Assembly: GCF_005503145.1 (NCBI RefSeq)
Contig: NZ_SCNV01000031.1
Span: 37,415-101,414 of the forward strand
Reading direction: 5' to 3'
Length of the DNA: 64,000 bases
DNA from: Burkholderia sp. 4M9327F10
Lineage (GTDB): Bacteria > Pseudomonadota > Gammaproteobacteria > Burkholderiales > Burkholderiaceae
Shown here in pieces: positions 52,830-61,633 of the stretch. The first letter of the stretch is position 1; each line of letters begins with the position of its first letter. A program made the translations under genes and the position numbers. Below the pieces are notes generated by a model that worked only from the letters and a program-made list of their open reading frames with translations, searched no databases and had not been told where the DNA came from.

Positions 52830-54330
52830 GCTCAAGTTCAAGCGCACCGTTTGCGTGGCGCTGGCGGTTGCCGCCCTGTTTAGCGGCTGCTCGTTCGCGC
52901 CGACCTATCAGGTGCCGCCCACCGCGATTCCGACGGCGTTCAAGGAAAGCGGTGCGTGGCAACTGGCCAGGCCTGCCGATCAGGTGCCGCGCGACGGCTG
53001 GTGGAAGGTGTATCGTGATCCGGTGCTCGACAGGCTCGAAGTGCAGGTGGCCGCGGCCAACCCCGATGTCGCCGCTGCGGTTGCGCGTCATGACGAAGCC
53101 AACGCGTATCTCGCCCAGGCGCGCTCGGGGCTGTTCCCGACCATCGGCGCTGAAGCCGACGTATCCAGCAACCGGCAATCCGACAACCGTCCCTTGCGCG
53201 GCTCGAATCAACCCAACGTCTACGGCTCGAACACCGTGGACGTGGGAATCAGCTACGACCTCGATCTCTGGGGCAAGGTACGCAATGAGGTCAGCGCAGG
53301 CCGCGCTGCTGCCGAGGCGAGCGCGGCGGATCTCGCGTCGGTGCGTCTTAGCCTGCAGGCGAGTCTGGCCGACGCGTACTTCAACCTGCGAGGGCTCGAC
53401 GAGCAACAGCAGCTTCTCGCCGACACCATCAGCACGTACGAGCGCGCCTTGAAGCTGACGATGAGCCGTCACGCCGGCGGCATCGCCTCGGATCTCGATG
53501 TGTCGCGCGCCCAGACGCAGCTCGCTTCGGCGCGCGCGGCGGCCGAGGACGTCAAGGCGCGCCGCGCGTTGTATGAGCATGCAATCGCTTCGCTCACGGG
53601 CGTGCCGGCCTCGTCGTTCGGTTTGGCGCCGTCGATTGGTCTCGCGTATCTGCCGTCCGTTCCAACCGGGCTGCCGTCCGAACTGCTGCAGCGGCGCCCC
53701 GACATCGCCGCGGCGGAGCGGCGCGTGGCTGAGGCAAACGCGAAGATCGGCGTCGCCAAGGCGGCGTTCTTCCCGGACGTCTCGCTGGGACTCGATGGCG
53801 GCTTCCAGAGCGATACGCTGTCGCCATGGATCATGGCGCCCAATGAGATCTGGTCAATCGGTCCGAGTCTCGTGATGACGCTGTTCGACGGCGGCCGTCG
53901 CGAGGCGATCACGCAGGAGGCGCGCGCCAAGCTGGCGGAAAACGGCGCGAAGTATAAGGCGACGGTGCTGCTGGCGTTCCAGCAGGTCGAGGACAACCTG
54001 GCCCAGTTGCATCATCTGGGCGATGAGGCGACTCAGGAAAACGAAGCGCTCACCGACGCGCAACGCACCCTGGATCTTTCGATGTCGCGCTATCGTGATG
54101 GAGTGGTCAGCTATCTGGATGTAGTGACGGCGCAGACCACGGAGCTGAATACGCAGATTCTTGCGTTGAACGTGAATACGCGGCGCTTGCTGGCTTCGGT
54201 GGGGTTGATCGAGGCGCTGGGTGGGGGGTGGTCAGGTGATCAGCCTGCGGTGGCGGCGGCAGCGCCTGCTGTGCCTGTTCAGGTGCGGGCGCAACCGGTG
54301 GGGGAGAGCAAGCTGGCGGATGCGGGTTAG
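52822..54330 (+). CDS. NodT-family outer-membrane efflux lipoprotein
   Basis: 502-aa TolC/OprM-type channel. The signal ends in the lipobox ALFSGCSFAP, giving an acylated Cys. Typical NodT features follow: PVLDRLEVQVAAANPDVAAAVARHDEANAYLAQARSGLFPTIGAEADVSSNRQSD, YDLDLWGKVRNEVSAGRAAAEASAADLASVRLSLQASLADAYFNLRGLDEQQQLL, RRPDIAAAERRVAEANAKIGVAKAAFFPDVSL, and the duplicated second half. ATG 52822 overlaps the adaptor stop by 8 bp (ATGGTTGA), so the three pump genes are translationally coupled. The last about 40 residues are Ala/Val/Pro-rich. Confidence 0.94.
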   Translation: MVELKFKRTVCVALAVAALFSGCSFAPTYQVPPTAIPTAFKESGAWQLARPADQVPRDGWWKVYRDPVLDRLEVQVAAANPDVAAAVARHDEANAYLAQARSGLFPTIGAEADVSSNRQSDNRPLRGSNQPNVYGSNTVDVGISYDLDLWGKVRNEVSAGRAAAEASAADLASVRLSLQASLADAYFNLRGLDEQQQLLADTISTYERALKLTMSRHAGGIASDLDVSRAQTQLASARAAAEDVKARRALYEHAIASLTGVPASSFGLAPSIGLAYLPSVPTGLPSELLQRRPDIAAAERRVAEANAKIGVAKAAFFPDVSLGLDGGFQSDTLSPWIMAPNEIWSIGPSLVMTLFDGGRREAITQEARAKLAENGAKYKATVLLAFQQVEDNLAQLHHLGDEATQENEALTDAQRTLDLSMSRYRDGVVSYLDVVTAQTTELNTQILALNVNTRRLLASVGLIEALGGGWSGDQPAVAAAAPAVPVQVRAQPVGESKLADAG

Positions 54331-54419
54331 CGTTTGTGTGAATTGCGGGGCGCCTCGCAGGCACCCTGCAATTCGGCGTCCCACTCCGCGCATCGCTCTG
54401 ACTATGCCTGGTCGAACAA

Positions 54420-54453
54420 AAAGACGTCGCCGGATCGCTCCGGCGACGTCTTT
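54420..54453. terminator. bidirectional intrinsic terminator
   Basis: A perfect 15-bp inverted repeat AAAGACGTCGCCGGA / TCCGGCGACGTCTTT around TCGC, with A-runs on one side and T-runs on the other. It lies between the convergent ends of the RND operon (54330) and the porin gene (54495) and can serve both strands. Confidence 0.92.
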
Positions 54454-54494
54454 CATTCAGCCCTGCGCTTGCACTGGTTGCGCAACGTATGCAC

Positions 54495-55673
54495 TTAGAA
54501 CTTGTGACGCAGCCCCACCGCCACCACCGTCTGACTATTGCTGGCCGAAGCCGCCAGCGAATACACCGAAGCATTACCCAGCACCGCCACGCCGTCAGCA
54601 CCCGTCACATGCTGATACACGCCTTCCAGGTACACGTCCGTGCGATGCGACAGTGCATAGTCAGCCTGCAGCATGAACTGGTTCCACTTCGGCGAAATGG
54701 CGCTGCCCGCCGTGCTGAAATGGCCATCCGTGTACGTATACGAACCGCCCAGCGAGAAAGCCGGCGTAAGCGCGTAGCGTGCGTTCAGTTCATAGTTGTT
54801 GAAGGTCAGGAATTCGCCGTTCAGCGTTGCATATGAACCGCCCTGCTGGATCTGGTGCGGATCGTCGAGCATCGTGCGCGTGAAGACGAGGCCAACCGTG
54901 GCCGGACCAAACACATAACGGCCTGCCGCACCAAAGATACGCTGGCGCGCACCGGTCAGCGTGGCGTCATTGTCGCTGCTGCTCAGCGCACCGCCCGTGT
55001 TGCTCGGATCGTTGACGCCGCCCGGCTGGTTCGCCTGCAAATACGCCACCGCCAGGTTGAACGGACCGCCCGCCCACTGCGCACCCAGGCTGTATGCATT
55101 GTTGTTGCTGAAACCGCCCGCTGCGTTGCTGAACGCGTATGCGCCGCCGAACGTCACGCCGTCATACGTCGCGCTGCGATACTTGACCGCATTGTTCATG
55201 CGGAAGTCGTTGTTCAGGTTGTCGTTGTCGAACGGATGGTCGGCAATGTTGCCGCCGAAGCCCGAGCCCGTTGCCGACAGCGGCGCCACGAAATCGACCA
55301 GGAAGTCGTACTGGCGCCCCAAGGTCATCGTGCCGTACTGGTTGCTCGACAGACCCACCCACGCTTGCCGGCCGAACAGATCGCCGCCGTTGCCGAGCTT
55401 GCCGTTGTCGACGTTAAAGCCGTTCTCGAGATCGAACACCGCGCTCAGGCCACCGCCCAGATCTTCCTTGCCACGCAGGCCCCAGCGGTCAGTGCTGAGG
55501 TTGCCGCTTTCCATCATCCAGTTGTTGTGGCCGCCGCCGGTCGCCTTCTGGTTGCTGACATAGTCGATCCCGGTGTCGAGCGTGCCGTACAACGTCACGC
55601 TGCTCTGCGCATAAGCGGCCGTGGTGCACGTTCCCGCCAACGCGACCAGTGTCGTTAGCATTACTTTATTCAT
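54495..55673 (-). CDS. Gram-negative porin (Porin_4 type)
   Basis: 392-aa outer-membrane trimeric general porin. A 20-residue signal peptide (MNKVMLTTLVALAGTCTTAAYA) is followed by the family-defining start QSSVTLYGTLDTGIDYVSNQ. Beta-strand repeats follow, with WGLRGKEDLGGGLSAVFDLENGF, FGRQAWVGLSSNQYGTMTLGRQYDFLVDF (eyelet region) and a C-terminal aromatic ending VGLRHKF recognised by the BAM complex. ATG 55673 is the true start; the longer frame adds non-signal residues. Divergent from a DUF4148 gene across 417 bp, and terminated by the hairpin at 54420-54453. Confidence 0.94.
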   Translation of the reverse strand: MNKVMLTTLVALAGTCTTAAYAQSSVTLYGTLDTGIDYVSNQKATGGGHNNWMMESGNLSTDRWGLRGKEDLGGGLSAVFDLENGFNVDNGKLGNGGDLFGRQAWVGLSSNQYGTMTLGRQYDFLVDFVAPLSATGSGFGGNIADHPFDNDNLNNDFRMNNAVKYRSATYDGVTFGGAYAFSNAAGGFSNNNAYSLGAQWAGGPFNLAVAYLQANQPGGVNDPSNTGGALSSSDNDATLTGARQRIFGAAGRYVFGPATVGLVFTRTMLDDPHQIQQGGSYATLNGEFLTFNNYELNARYALTPAFSLGGSYTYTDGHFSTAGSAISPKWNQFMLQADYALSHRTDVYLEGVYQHVTGADGVAVLGNASVYSLAASASNSQTVVAVGLRHKF

Positions 55674-56090
55674 ATCTGATTCCGGTGAGAGAAGCCGTTG
55701 ATCGTGCATCGCCGCGCATAAGCAGGCCGACGATGCACCGTCATCCCGCGTAGCGTGCGGGTACCGGGAATTTATGATCAGCGGGTGACACAGCCGTGAT
55801 CAAATCTGCTCGTTTAATGAAAGCTTTTTTAAGTTAATGACACGATCCGGATAACTTTGCGGCGACGTGCCGGCAACGGCGCGCCGCCGATGGCGCGTTC
55901 ACGGCAGCGGCGCGACGCTTGTGTGCTGGCGGATGAATTTCTTTTCACGTGCACACCATCAATTCGCTACACCCGGTTGACTATCCTGTTCATCAACCAA
56001 GCAGCGAAGGACTCCCCACCTCTCTCTTGCCTCGCGCTTCGGTCAATCAATCTGAAGTCCGTCAATCTGCTTACGTTAAGGATAACTAAC
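55674..56090. other. porin / DUF4148 divergent intergenic region
   Basis: 417 bp with promoters for both genes expected. The AT-rich core at about 55811-55845 contains TTAATGA twice in direct orientation (55814-55820 and 55834-55840), 20 bp apart, about two helical turns. The first overlaps AATGAAA, a half-site-like match to the motif at 62585. No protein gene is convincing here. Confidence 0.45.
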
Positions 56091-56363
56091 ATGAAATCAC
56101 TGATGATCGCCATCGCTTTGGTGGGCACTACGGCTACCGCTTCTGCCTTCGCACAATCCAGCCCGCCGGCCCCGCAGCAACCCGCTGCGGCCACACAAAT
56201 GGCGCAGAACTCATCCGCGGACGTGCAGCAGGACGGTCAATGGGTGCCGCCGGACGCTCAGGCCAATACGGGAAAGACGCGGGCCCAGGTTTATCAGGAA
56301 CTGGTGCATGCCGAGCAGGACGGTGAGCTCAACTATCTCAACTCGACCATCTATTCGCACTGA
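56091..56363 (+). CDS. small exported DUF4148-type protein
   Basis: 90-aa protein with a signal peptide (MKSLMIAIALVGTTATASAFA) and a Gln/Pro-rich linker. It ends in the DUF4148-like motif KTRAQVYQELVHAEQDGELNYLNSTIYSH. Such small periplasmic proteins are numerous in Burkholderia and of unknown function. ATG 56091 has AAGGA ten bases upstream; the longer frame is rejected because it would bury the signal peptide. Followed by an imperfect hairpin at 56383-56409 and transcribed away from the porin gene. Confidence 0.85.
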   Translation: MKSLMIAIALVGTTATASAFAQSSPPAPQQPAAATQMAQNSSADVQQDGQWVPPDAQANTGKTRAQVYQELVHAEQDGELNYLNSTIYSH

Positions 56364-56382
56364 GGGTCGTGAACGATCGCCA

Positions 56383-56409
56383 AGGGGGCAGCTTTCGAGG
56401 CTGCGCCCT
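56383..56409 (+). terminator. hairpin after DUF4148 gene, weak terminator
   Basis: AGGGGGCAGC and GCTGCGCCCT pair with one mismatch around a TTTCGAG loop, 20 bp after the stop codon. No T-run follows, so termination may be inefficient or Rho-assisted. Confidence 0.45.
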
Positions 56410-56611
56410 GTAGCCTCCCCTTGGTCGCAGCACATCGCGATAAAACGTCCCCACCTTACCGACATCCTGATTCCCCGAAGCGCATTATTCAATCAGCAGC
56501 TAAACTCAAGACGCGAACGGGCCATCGCGCCTCGAACGTTTGTAGAAAGGCAATCGATGACGCGCATTGCGCTCGCATTCCCCTTTGCTGTGGCAATCTT
56601 AGGAGAAACCC

Positions 56612-57013
56612 ATGTCCCCTCACCCCGCCGATAACGGCATCGTCACCGTGCCGACGAATCACTCCGTCGAGCGGGCTGCCGACAGGCTCGCTTCACTGAT
56701 CGAAACAAAGCAGATCATCCTGTTCGCCCGCATTAACTTCGCGGCGGACGCGCAGCGCGCGGGACTGGAGATGCTGCCGTCGCAATTGCTCGTGTTCGGC
56801 AATCCGCGCGCCGGGACACCGCTGATGCAAGCCGCACCCACGCTGGCGCTCGATCTGCCGCTCAAGGTGTTGGTGTGGCAGGACAGCGACGGCCGCGTCT
56901 GGTTCTCGTACAACGCAACGGACTATCTGCAGGCACGGCACGACGTGCCTGCAGAGCTGGTAAAAGCAATCGACGGTATCGGCGCGCTCGTGCAGTCCGC
57001 GGCGCTCGGCTGA
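56612..57013 (+). CDS. DUF302-family protein
   Basis: 133-aa soluble protein of the DUF302 (TT1751-like) family. Signs are the opening IVTVPTNHSVERAADRLASLIETKQIILFARINFAADAQRAGLEMLPSQLLVFGNPRAGTPLMQAAPTLALDLPLKVLVWQDSDGRVWFSYN, with the family-typical FGNPRAGTPLM and LPLKVLV...G.VW.SYN blocks. Function is not established; members occur alone or fused to stress proteins. ATG 56612 has TAGGAG seven bases upstream. It is convergent with the SGNH hydrolase gene (52-bp gap). Confidence 0.9.
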   Translation: MSPHPADNGIVTVPTNHSVERAADRLASLIETKQIILFARINFAADAQRAGLEMLPSQLLVFGNPRAGTPLMQAAPTLALDLPLKVLVWQDSDGRVWFSYNATDYLQARHDVPAELVKAIDGIGALVQSAALG

Positions 57014-57065
57014 ACCGGGCGAGCGGCCGCTGGCTTAGCGTTAGCGAGCCTCATGGTTTGGGGCA

Positions 57066-58244
57066 CTAGACGGAGAACAGTCCGTCGTGGCCGAACGCAA
57101 GCCTCGCGAACCGCTCACCAATGCGACGGTGCGCACGTCCGTCCGGATGCAGTTGATCGGGAAGCGGCAACTCGGTGAAATCCCTTTCTCCATAGAGTTC
57201 AAGGCCGTCGAGATAGCGCAGATGGGGATCGTCGGCCTCGCGCTGCTGAACGATCCGTCGCAATTCCTCCCGGATGACGGTCAATGTCAGTTTCCCGGCC
57301 TTACGCTCCGCTGGGTCACCCGTCGCCCGAAACGATATTTTCCCTGCGGCCAGCGCACTCATATCGAATGCCCCGGGGCCAGGCGTGTCTTCATGAATCG
57401 GACAATAGAGCGGCGAGATAACCAGCAGCGGCGTGACCGGGTGGCCGTCCCGAATGGTGTCGAGAAAGCCGTGCACCGCCGAAGTAAACGCACGTAGCCG
57501 CATCACATCGGTGTTGACCAGGTTGATGCCGATCTTGAGGCTGATCAGGTCGGCGGGGACGTCCCGCATCGTTCGAGCCGTGAACGGGTCGAGTAAGGCG
57601 CTCCCCCCGAAGCCAAGATTGACCAGTTCCACGTCTCCAAGGGCGGCGGCAAGCGCTGGCCAGATCGAGGTGGGACTGTCGCCATTGGACCCGTGGCTGA
57701 TGGAACTGCCGTGATGCAGCCAGACTTTTCGACCGTCGCCGGCAACAGGCTCGACGCGGGCGTTGGTCCGTAGCGCGACAAGCTCCGTAGTTTCGTTGTG
57801 CGGCAGCCATATCTCGACTCTCTTGTCGTGGCCACCCAGGCCGCTGAACCGGAGCGTGTCGAGCGCGCCCGAGCGTTTCGAAGCCGTGCCGGCGGCCATG
57901 TCGACGGTTACAATGTCTCCGCCGTCCGCGCTCGTCTGGCAAACGAGGCGGCCGTCGATCAGCAGGTCATACACGCCGGCGGGCCGCGACGGAGCACCGG
58001 CATAGACGTAGCGGGTCGGCAGGACGTCGACTTCGATGTCGGTCGCCTGAGTGCGGAACGCGAGCCGCACGCCCGAGGGTTGCGACTCGACCATCGCCAG
58101 TTGAGAGTCCGTGCATTGAGCGCGTGCGCGAGCGGGCAGACGGTGCGGCATCAGCCCCCGTCCGGTTTGTTCGATCTCGAGGGCGCCGCGCAAGAGCTCC
58201 CGGCTGATGGGTGTCGTGAGCCATTGATGCTGATGGTTCGGCAT
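57066..58244 (-). CDS. SGNH/GDSL-family hydrolase
   Basis: 392-aa serine esterase. An N-terminal beta-rich domain (residues about 45-160, including LAFRTQATDIEVDVLPTRYVYAG and LRFSGLGGHDKRVEIWLPHNE) resembles the ancillary domain of carbohydrate-ester deacylases. The SGNH domain starts at about 172 with VWLHHGSSISHG (catalytic Ser181, block I) and continues with VNLGFGGSALLDP (Gly, block II) and ISLKIGINLVN (Asn, block III). It ends with LPDQLHPDGRAHRRIGERFA (Asp and His, block V). No signal peptide is present. It may deacylate a sugar or a small ester. Start ATG 58244. Confidence 0.88.
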   Translation of the reverse strand: MPNHQHQWLTTPISRELLRGALEIEQTGRGLMPHRLPARARAQCTDSQLAMVESQPSGVRLAFRTQATDIEVDVLPTRYVYAGAPSRPAGVYDLLIDGRLVCQTSADGGDIVTVDMAAGTASKRSGALDTLRFSGLGGHDKRVEIWLPHNETTELVALRTNARVEPVAGDGRKVWLHHGSSISHGSNGDSPTSIWPALAAALGDVELVNLGFGGSALLDPFTARTMRDVPADLISLKIGINLVNTDVMRLRAFTSAVHGFLDTIRDGHPVTPLLVISPLYCPIHEDTPGPGAFDMSALAAGKISFRATGDPAERKAGKLTLTVIREELRRIVQQREADDPHLRYLDGLELYGERDFTELPLPDQLHPDGRAHRRIGERFARLAFGHDGLFSV

Positions 58245-58317
58245 GTGATCTCTGTCCAGTTAAGAGCATGCGATCTTACCAGGCTCCAGCGCGGGACCTT
58301 GCATCGAATTGAAGCCG

Positions 58318-59313
58318 CTACTTTGTCTTGTCCGCACGCATGAAACGCAGCGCAAATCGTACGAGCCTGGGCATTGTCCCGGGGCGCAGCAGACGGCGAT
58401 CGTAGCCGGCAAAGCGCCGCTCGCTTTGCGCGAGGCACAGCATCATCAGCTCGCGTACGCCGATATCGACCGAAGACACCGCTTGCGCGCCGCTCACGGT
58501 GAAGTTGTTATCGTGCTTGTGCTCGTTGCCGTCAGCGTCGAGCGTGCGTGCAAGGCTCATCCGTTCCCAGCCGAGAAAGGCCCACACGGCGGCCACTTTC
58601 AGTTCGAAGCGGATACGTTGCCACCAGGACAGTTGGGCGCGATGCCATGCCACCCAGTTTGCAAACAGCAGGATATGACGGCACTCTTCCTGCATGACCG
58701 GCTCGAAGGTATCGATCAGTTCAGGCGGAAACAGCCCCGAGCGTTGCGCGACTTCGAACAGGCCGAAGGCGAAGAAGCTGTCGATGCATTCGCTATAACC
58801 TGTCACCAGGTAGGCCCACTCGGCGTCTCTGGGATACACATAAGGCGCTTCGCTCGCGAGCGAAATGCCGTACGCGGCCACCATCCGCGAGAGCACCTCC
58901 TTATGGCGGTTTTCTTCCCATGCATTGAGTGCAAGCGCGTTGCGGACGTCTGGCTCGTCAATGGTGGCGGCATACGCCGCCATACGCAGCCGTGCCTTGC
59001 CCTCGGTCTGCACGGCGATATCCCAGATGGGCAGGGAAACAATCCGCTCGAGCGCACCGGGCTCGAGCACGGGCCATTCGATGACCGATGGACGGTAAGG
59101 ATTGAAGGTCTCGCGAAACATCCGGCACATCTCGCGCCGATGCGCGTCGGAGCCCGGTTTGAGTGGGCCAGTCACGCTGCTGGTCCACTGCCGGGCGTTG
59201 CGGTCCGCGACGTCGACGGTCGCGGGGTCCGGTCTGTGCTGCGGCAACACAGGGGCGGCAAAGCCTTGGATCAGCCGCTCCACTGCAAAGGTGTCAGAGA
59301 TCGAATCACTCAT
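58318..59313 (-). CDS. ferritin-like di-iron domain protein
   Basis: 331-aa helical protein. Two E-x-x-H iron-binding motifs are visible in long helices: ALNAWEENRHKEVLSRMVAAYG and EPVMQEECRHILLFANWVAWHRAQ. The intervening helix YLVTGYSECIDSFFAFGLFEVAQRSG carries another conserved Glu. This is the pattern of ferritin-like oxygenase/oxidase proteins. ATG 59313 (MSDSISDTFAVERLIQ) is chosen; the longer frame is Arg/Cys-rich and unlike the family. The substrate is unknown; a membrane-lipid or aromatic hydroxylation role has precedents among relatives. Monocistronic, between the SGNH hydrolase and the regulator gene. Confidence 0.8.
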   Translation of the reverse strand: MSDSISDTFAVERLIQGFAAPVLPQHRPDPATVDVADRNARQWTSSVTGPLKPGSDAHRREMCRMFRETFNPYRPSVIEWPVLEPGALERIVSLPIWDIAVQTEGKARLRMAAYAATIDEPDVRNALALNAWEENRHKEVLSRMVAAYGISLASEAPYVYPRDAEWAYLVTGYSECIDSFFAFGLFEVAQRSGLFPPELIDTFEPVMQEECRHILLFANWVAWHRAQLSWWQRIRFELKVAAVWAFLGWERMSLARTLDADGNEHKHDNNFTVSGAQAVSSVDIGVRELMMLCLAQSERRFAGYDRRLLRPGTMPRLVRFALRFMRADKTK

Positions 59314-59461
59314 TCTGGAGACTCCCAGCTGAATGCATGACGACGAATTCTGACATTGTTCGAGCGGGCTTGCACTGAAGCGGGCACATCGCATCCGGTG
59401 CAAGCGCAGACGCATGCTGTCTGTATTTCGCAGCAGTGCAACGGACGCCGTCAAGCGCCCT

Positions 59462-60172
59462 TCAGATCGCCTCGCGCGGCCCGGTTCTGATCTGATAACC
59501 GTAGCGGCTCACGGTCTCGATGTGCACCTGCGGCAGATGCTGCGCGAGCTTGCGCCGCAGCCGCGATACCACCAGATTCACGCTTGACGGGTCAACATCG
59601 TCCTTCTCCGGCCACGCGTAGCGAATCAGTTGATCGCGCGGCACCGGCGCATTGAGCTGACGCATCAGGCACTCGAGCAGCAGGTACTCGCGGCGCGTCA
59701 CCACGAGGCGCCCTTGCCCATCCACCAGTTCGCGCGTGAGCGGGTCGAGCGTCAGTGCCGTGCTCGCGGCGGCGGCCGCGGGCGGCAGATCGTGCGCCGC
59801 CCGCGAGACGGCGTTGCGCCGCAGCGCCTGCATGCGCTCGTGCATTTCAATGAACGAATACGGTTGCCCGAAGCAGGCGTCCGCGCCGGCCCGCAACGTA
59901 CGGGTACGGTCCTGGGCGCTCGACTGGCCGAGCACCACGACGATCGCGGCGCCCGTCGCAACCTCGACGAATTCCGGCAGCGCCGCGATCAGGCCGTCAT
60001 ACGAGGCCGCTTCGAGCGACACGAGGACGATTGCGTCGAACGGCTCCTGAGTGGCGAGAAACGCACCGTCGCGCAGGTCGTCGGCGCGTTGCAGGCTATG
60101 GGCACTCTCCTGCAAGGCTTTGTATAGCCACGCGGATTCGGGATGCTGCGCGGCGACGAACAGGATGCGCAT
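59462..60172 (-). CDS. OmpR-type regulator with degenerate receiver domain
   Basis: 236-aa protein with an OmpR-like winged-helix domain (LTLDPLTRELVDGQGRLVVTRREYLLLECLMRQLNAPVPRDQLIRYAW ... VNLVVSRLRRKLAQHLPQVHIETVSRYGYQIR). The receiver has lost its chemistry. The acidic pair after the first strand is Ala-Gln (LFVAAQHPE), the phospho-acceptor position is Val51 (DAIVLVSLEAASYDG), and the conserved Lys is Gln (ADACFGQPYS). It therefore cannot be phosphorylated in the standard way. ATG 60172 has GGGAGG six bases upstream. Third gene of the regulator-kinase-regulator operon, 50 bp after the kinase. It may act as a phosphorylation-independent co-regulator. Confidence 0.88.
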   Translation of the reverse strand: MRILFVAAQHPESAWLYKALQESAHSLQRADDLRDGAFLATQEPFDAIVLVSLEAASYDGLIAALPEFVEVATGAAIVVVLGQSSAQDRTRTLRAGADACFGQPYSFIEMHERMQALRRNAVSRAAHDLPPAAAAASTALTLDPLTRELVDGQGRLVVTRREYLLLECLMRQLNAPVPRDQLIRYAWPEKDDVDPSSVNLVVSRLRRKLAQHLPQVHIETVSRYGYQIRTGPREAI

Positions 60173-60222
60173 TCAGCCTCCCATCGAAGCAGGCAAGCAA
60201 GCAGAAAGAAAAGACGCAACGG

Positions 60223-61623
60223 TCATGCGAGCGTCCTCGACCAGCATTCGATGCGCACCCGCGTGCCAGGATCGGCGTTGCCGAGGCGCATCGTGAAGTC
60301 ATGCACGCGCATGACCGCCGAGACGATGGAAAGCCCCAGCCCCGAGCCTGCGAGATGGCGCGTGCGCTCGCCGCGATAGAAGCGTTGCAGCACCGCGTCG
60401 CGTTCTTCGAGCGGAATGCCCGGGCCGTTATCGACAATCTCCACCAGCGGGCCGGCCGGCGTCTGGCTGAGCGACATCCGCACGGTTCCGCCCGGCTGCG
60501 TGAACTTGAAGGCATTGTCGAGCAGGTTGCTGAACGCTTCGAACAGCAGCGCGCGATCGCCGTAAATCGCCTCGACCGCAACCGACTCCACCGCAAACTC
60601 GAGCGAGCGGATTTCGGCGAGCGGCTCGTACAGTTCGCCGACTTCGTCGACGAGCGCCTTCAGCTCGACCTCGGCAAAGCCGCCGCGCCGCTGCAGCGTG
60701 CCGATCTCGGAGATCCGCAGCATGGCGCGAAAGCGGTCGAGCAGCGCATCGGTTTCAGTGCGGGCGCGCTCCACCAGACCGGCGAGCGCTGCGTCGTCGA
60801 CACGCTCGGCGCGCTCGGCGACGTGCACGAGCAAGGTCCGCACATGTGCGAGCGGCGTGCGCAGGTCGTGGGCGATGCCGTCGCAGGCGCCCTTGACCTC
60901 GTTCATCAGCCGCTCCACTTCTTCGAGCATGTGATTGACGAGATGCGCCAGCATGTCGATCTCGTCGCGTCCGCCGATCGGCAGGCGCTGGCCGAGGTCG
61001 CCCTGGGCGATGCGCAGGGTGACACGGCGAATCGCTTTCAGGCGGCGCATCTGCCGCACGCTGAGCGCAAGGCCGCCGACCACGCCGGCCACGAGGCAGA
61101 GAATTCCGCCGCCGATCAACGCATTGATGATGGTCTCGCGAATCCGCAGGATGTGGGTGAGATCGCGCGCCAGCACGAGAATCTCGCCGTCCTTGCGACG
61201 CTCGGCCATGGCGCGCACCACCGGCGCCGGCTGCCCGCTCATCACCTGCAAGGTGTGCTCGAGCGTCACGCCGCGCCGGTCGACCGGCAGATCGGGCGGC
61301 AGTTTCATCACATCGCCGGAGATATGCTGGCCGTCCGCCGTGAACAGGCCGTAATAGTTCGCATGCATCCGTTCATGTTCGAGCCGGCGCTGGATCGCGG
61401 CGGCCAGATCGGTGTGCGGCATCGAATCGAAGTAGATAAACTGCCACTCCATCACGACGTCGGTCTCGCGCTCCATGTCGCCCGTCACCGCCCAGCCGAT
61501 AAAGCCGAGCAGCGACATGACCGAAATGGAAAAGATCAGGGCATAGACCGTGATCAGGCGGAAGGTGGTGGAATGCCAGCGGCGCCCCAGGGCGGATTGC
61601 GCGGGGAAAGAATTGTCCGTCAA
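60223..61623 (-). CDS. sensor histidine kinase (HAMP)
   Basis: 466-aa membrane kinase. TM1 is about residues 24-47, a periplasmic sensor of about 115 residues follows, and TM2 is about 165-189. A HAMP domain (RRVTLRIAQGDLGQRLPIGGRDEIDMLAHLVNHML) is followed by the H-box GACDGIAHDLRTPLAHVRTLL with His252. The ATPase domain shows the N box AFSNLLDNAFKFT, G1 VEIVDNGPGIP and G2 GSGLGLSIVSAVMRVH. The start appears to be TTG at 61623, 10 bp after the regulator stop; no in-frame ATG exists before TM1. The partner is the canonical regulator upstream, and the paralogue at 47460 is a possible second partner. Confidence 0.92.
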   Translation of the reverse strand: MTDNSFPAQSALGRRWHSTTFRLITVYALIFSISVMSLLGFIGWAVTGDMERETDVVMEWQFIYFDSMPHTDLAAAIQRRLEHERMHANYYGLFTADGQHISGDVMKLPPDLPVDRRGVTLEHTLQVMSGQPAPVVRAMAERRKDGEILVLARDLTHILRIRETIINALIGGGILCLVAGVVGGLALSVRQMRRLKAIRRVTLRIAQGDLGQRLPIGGRDEIDMLAHLVNHMLEEVERLMNEVKGACDGIAHDLRTPLAHVRTLLVHVAERAERVDDAALAGLVERARTETDALLDRFRAMLRISEIGTLQRRGGFAEVELKALVDEVGELYEPLAEIRSLEFAVESVAVEAIYGDRALLFEAFSNLLDNAFKFTQPGGTVRMSLSQTPAGPLVEIVDNGPGIPLEERDAVLQRFYRGERTRHLAGSGLGLSIVSAVMRVHDFTMRLGNADPGTRVRIECWSRTLA

Positions 61624-61633
61624 GGTCGTCTGC

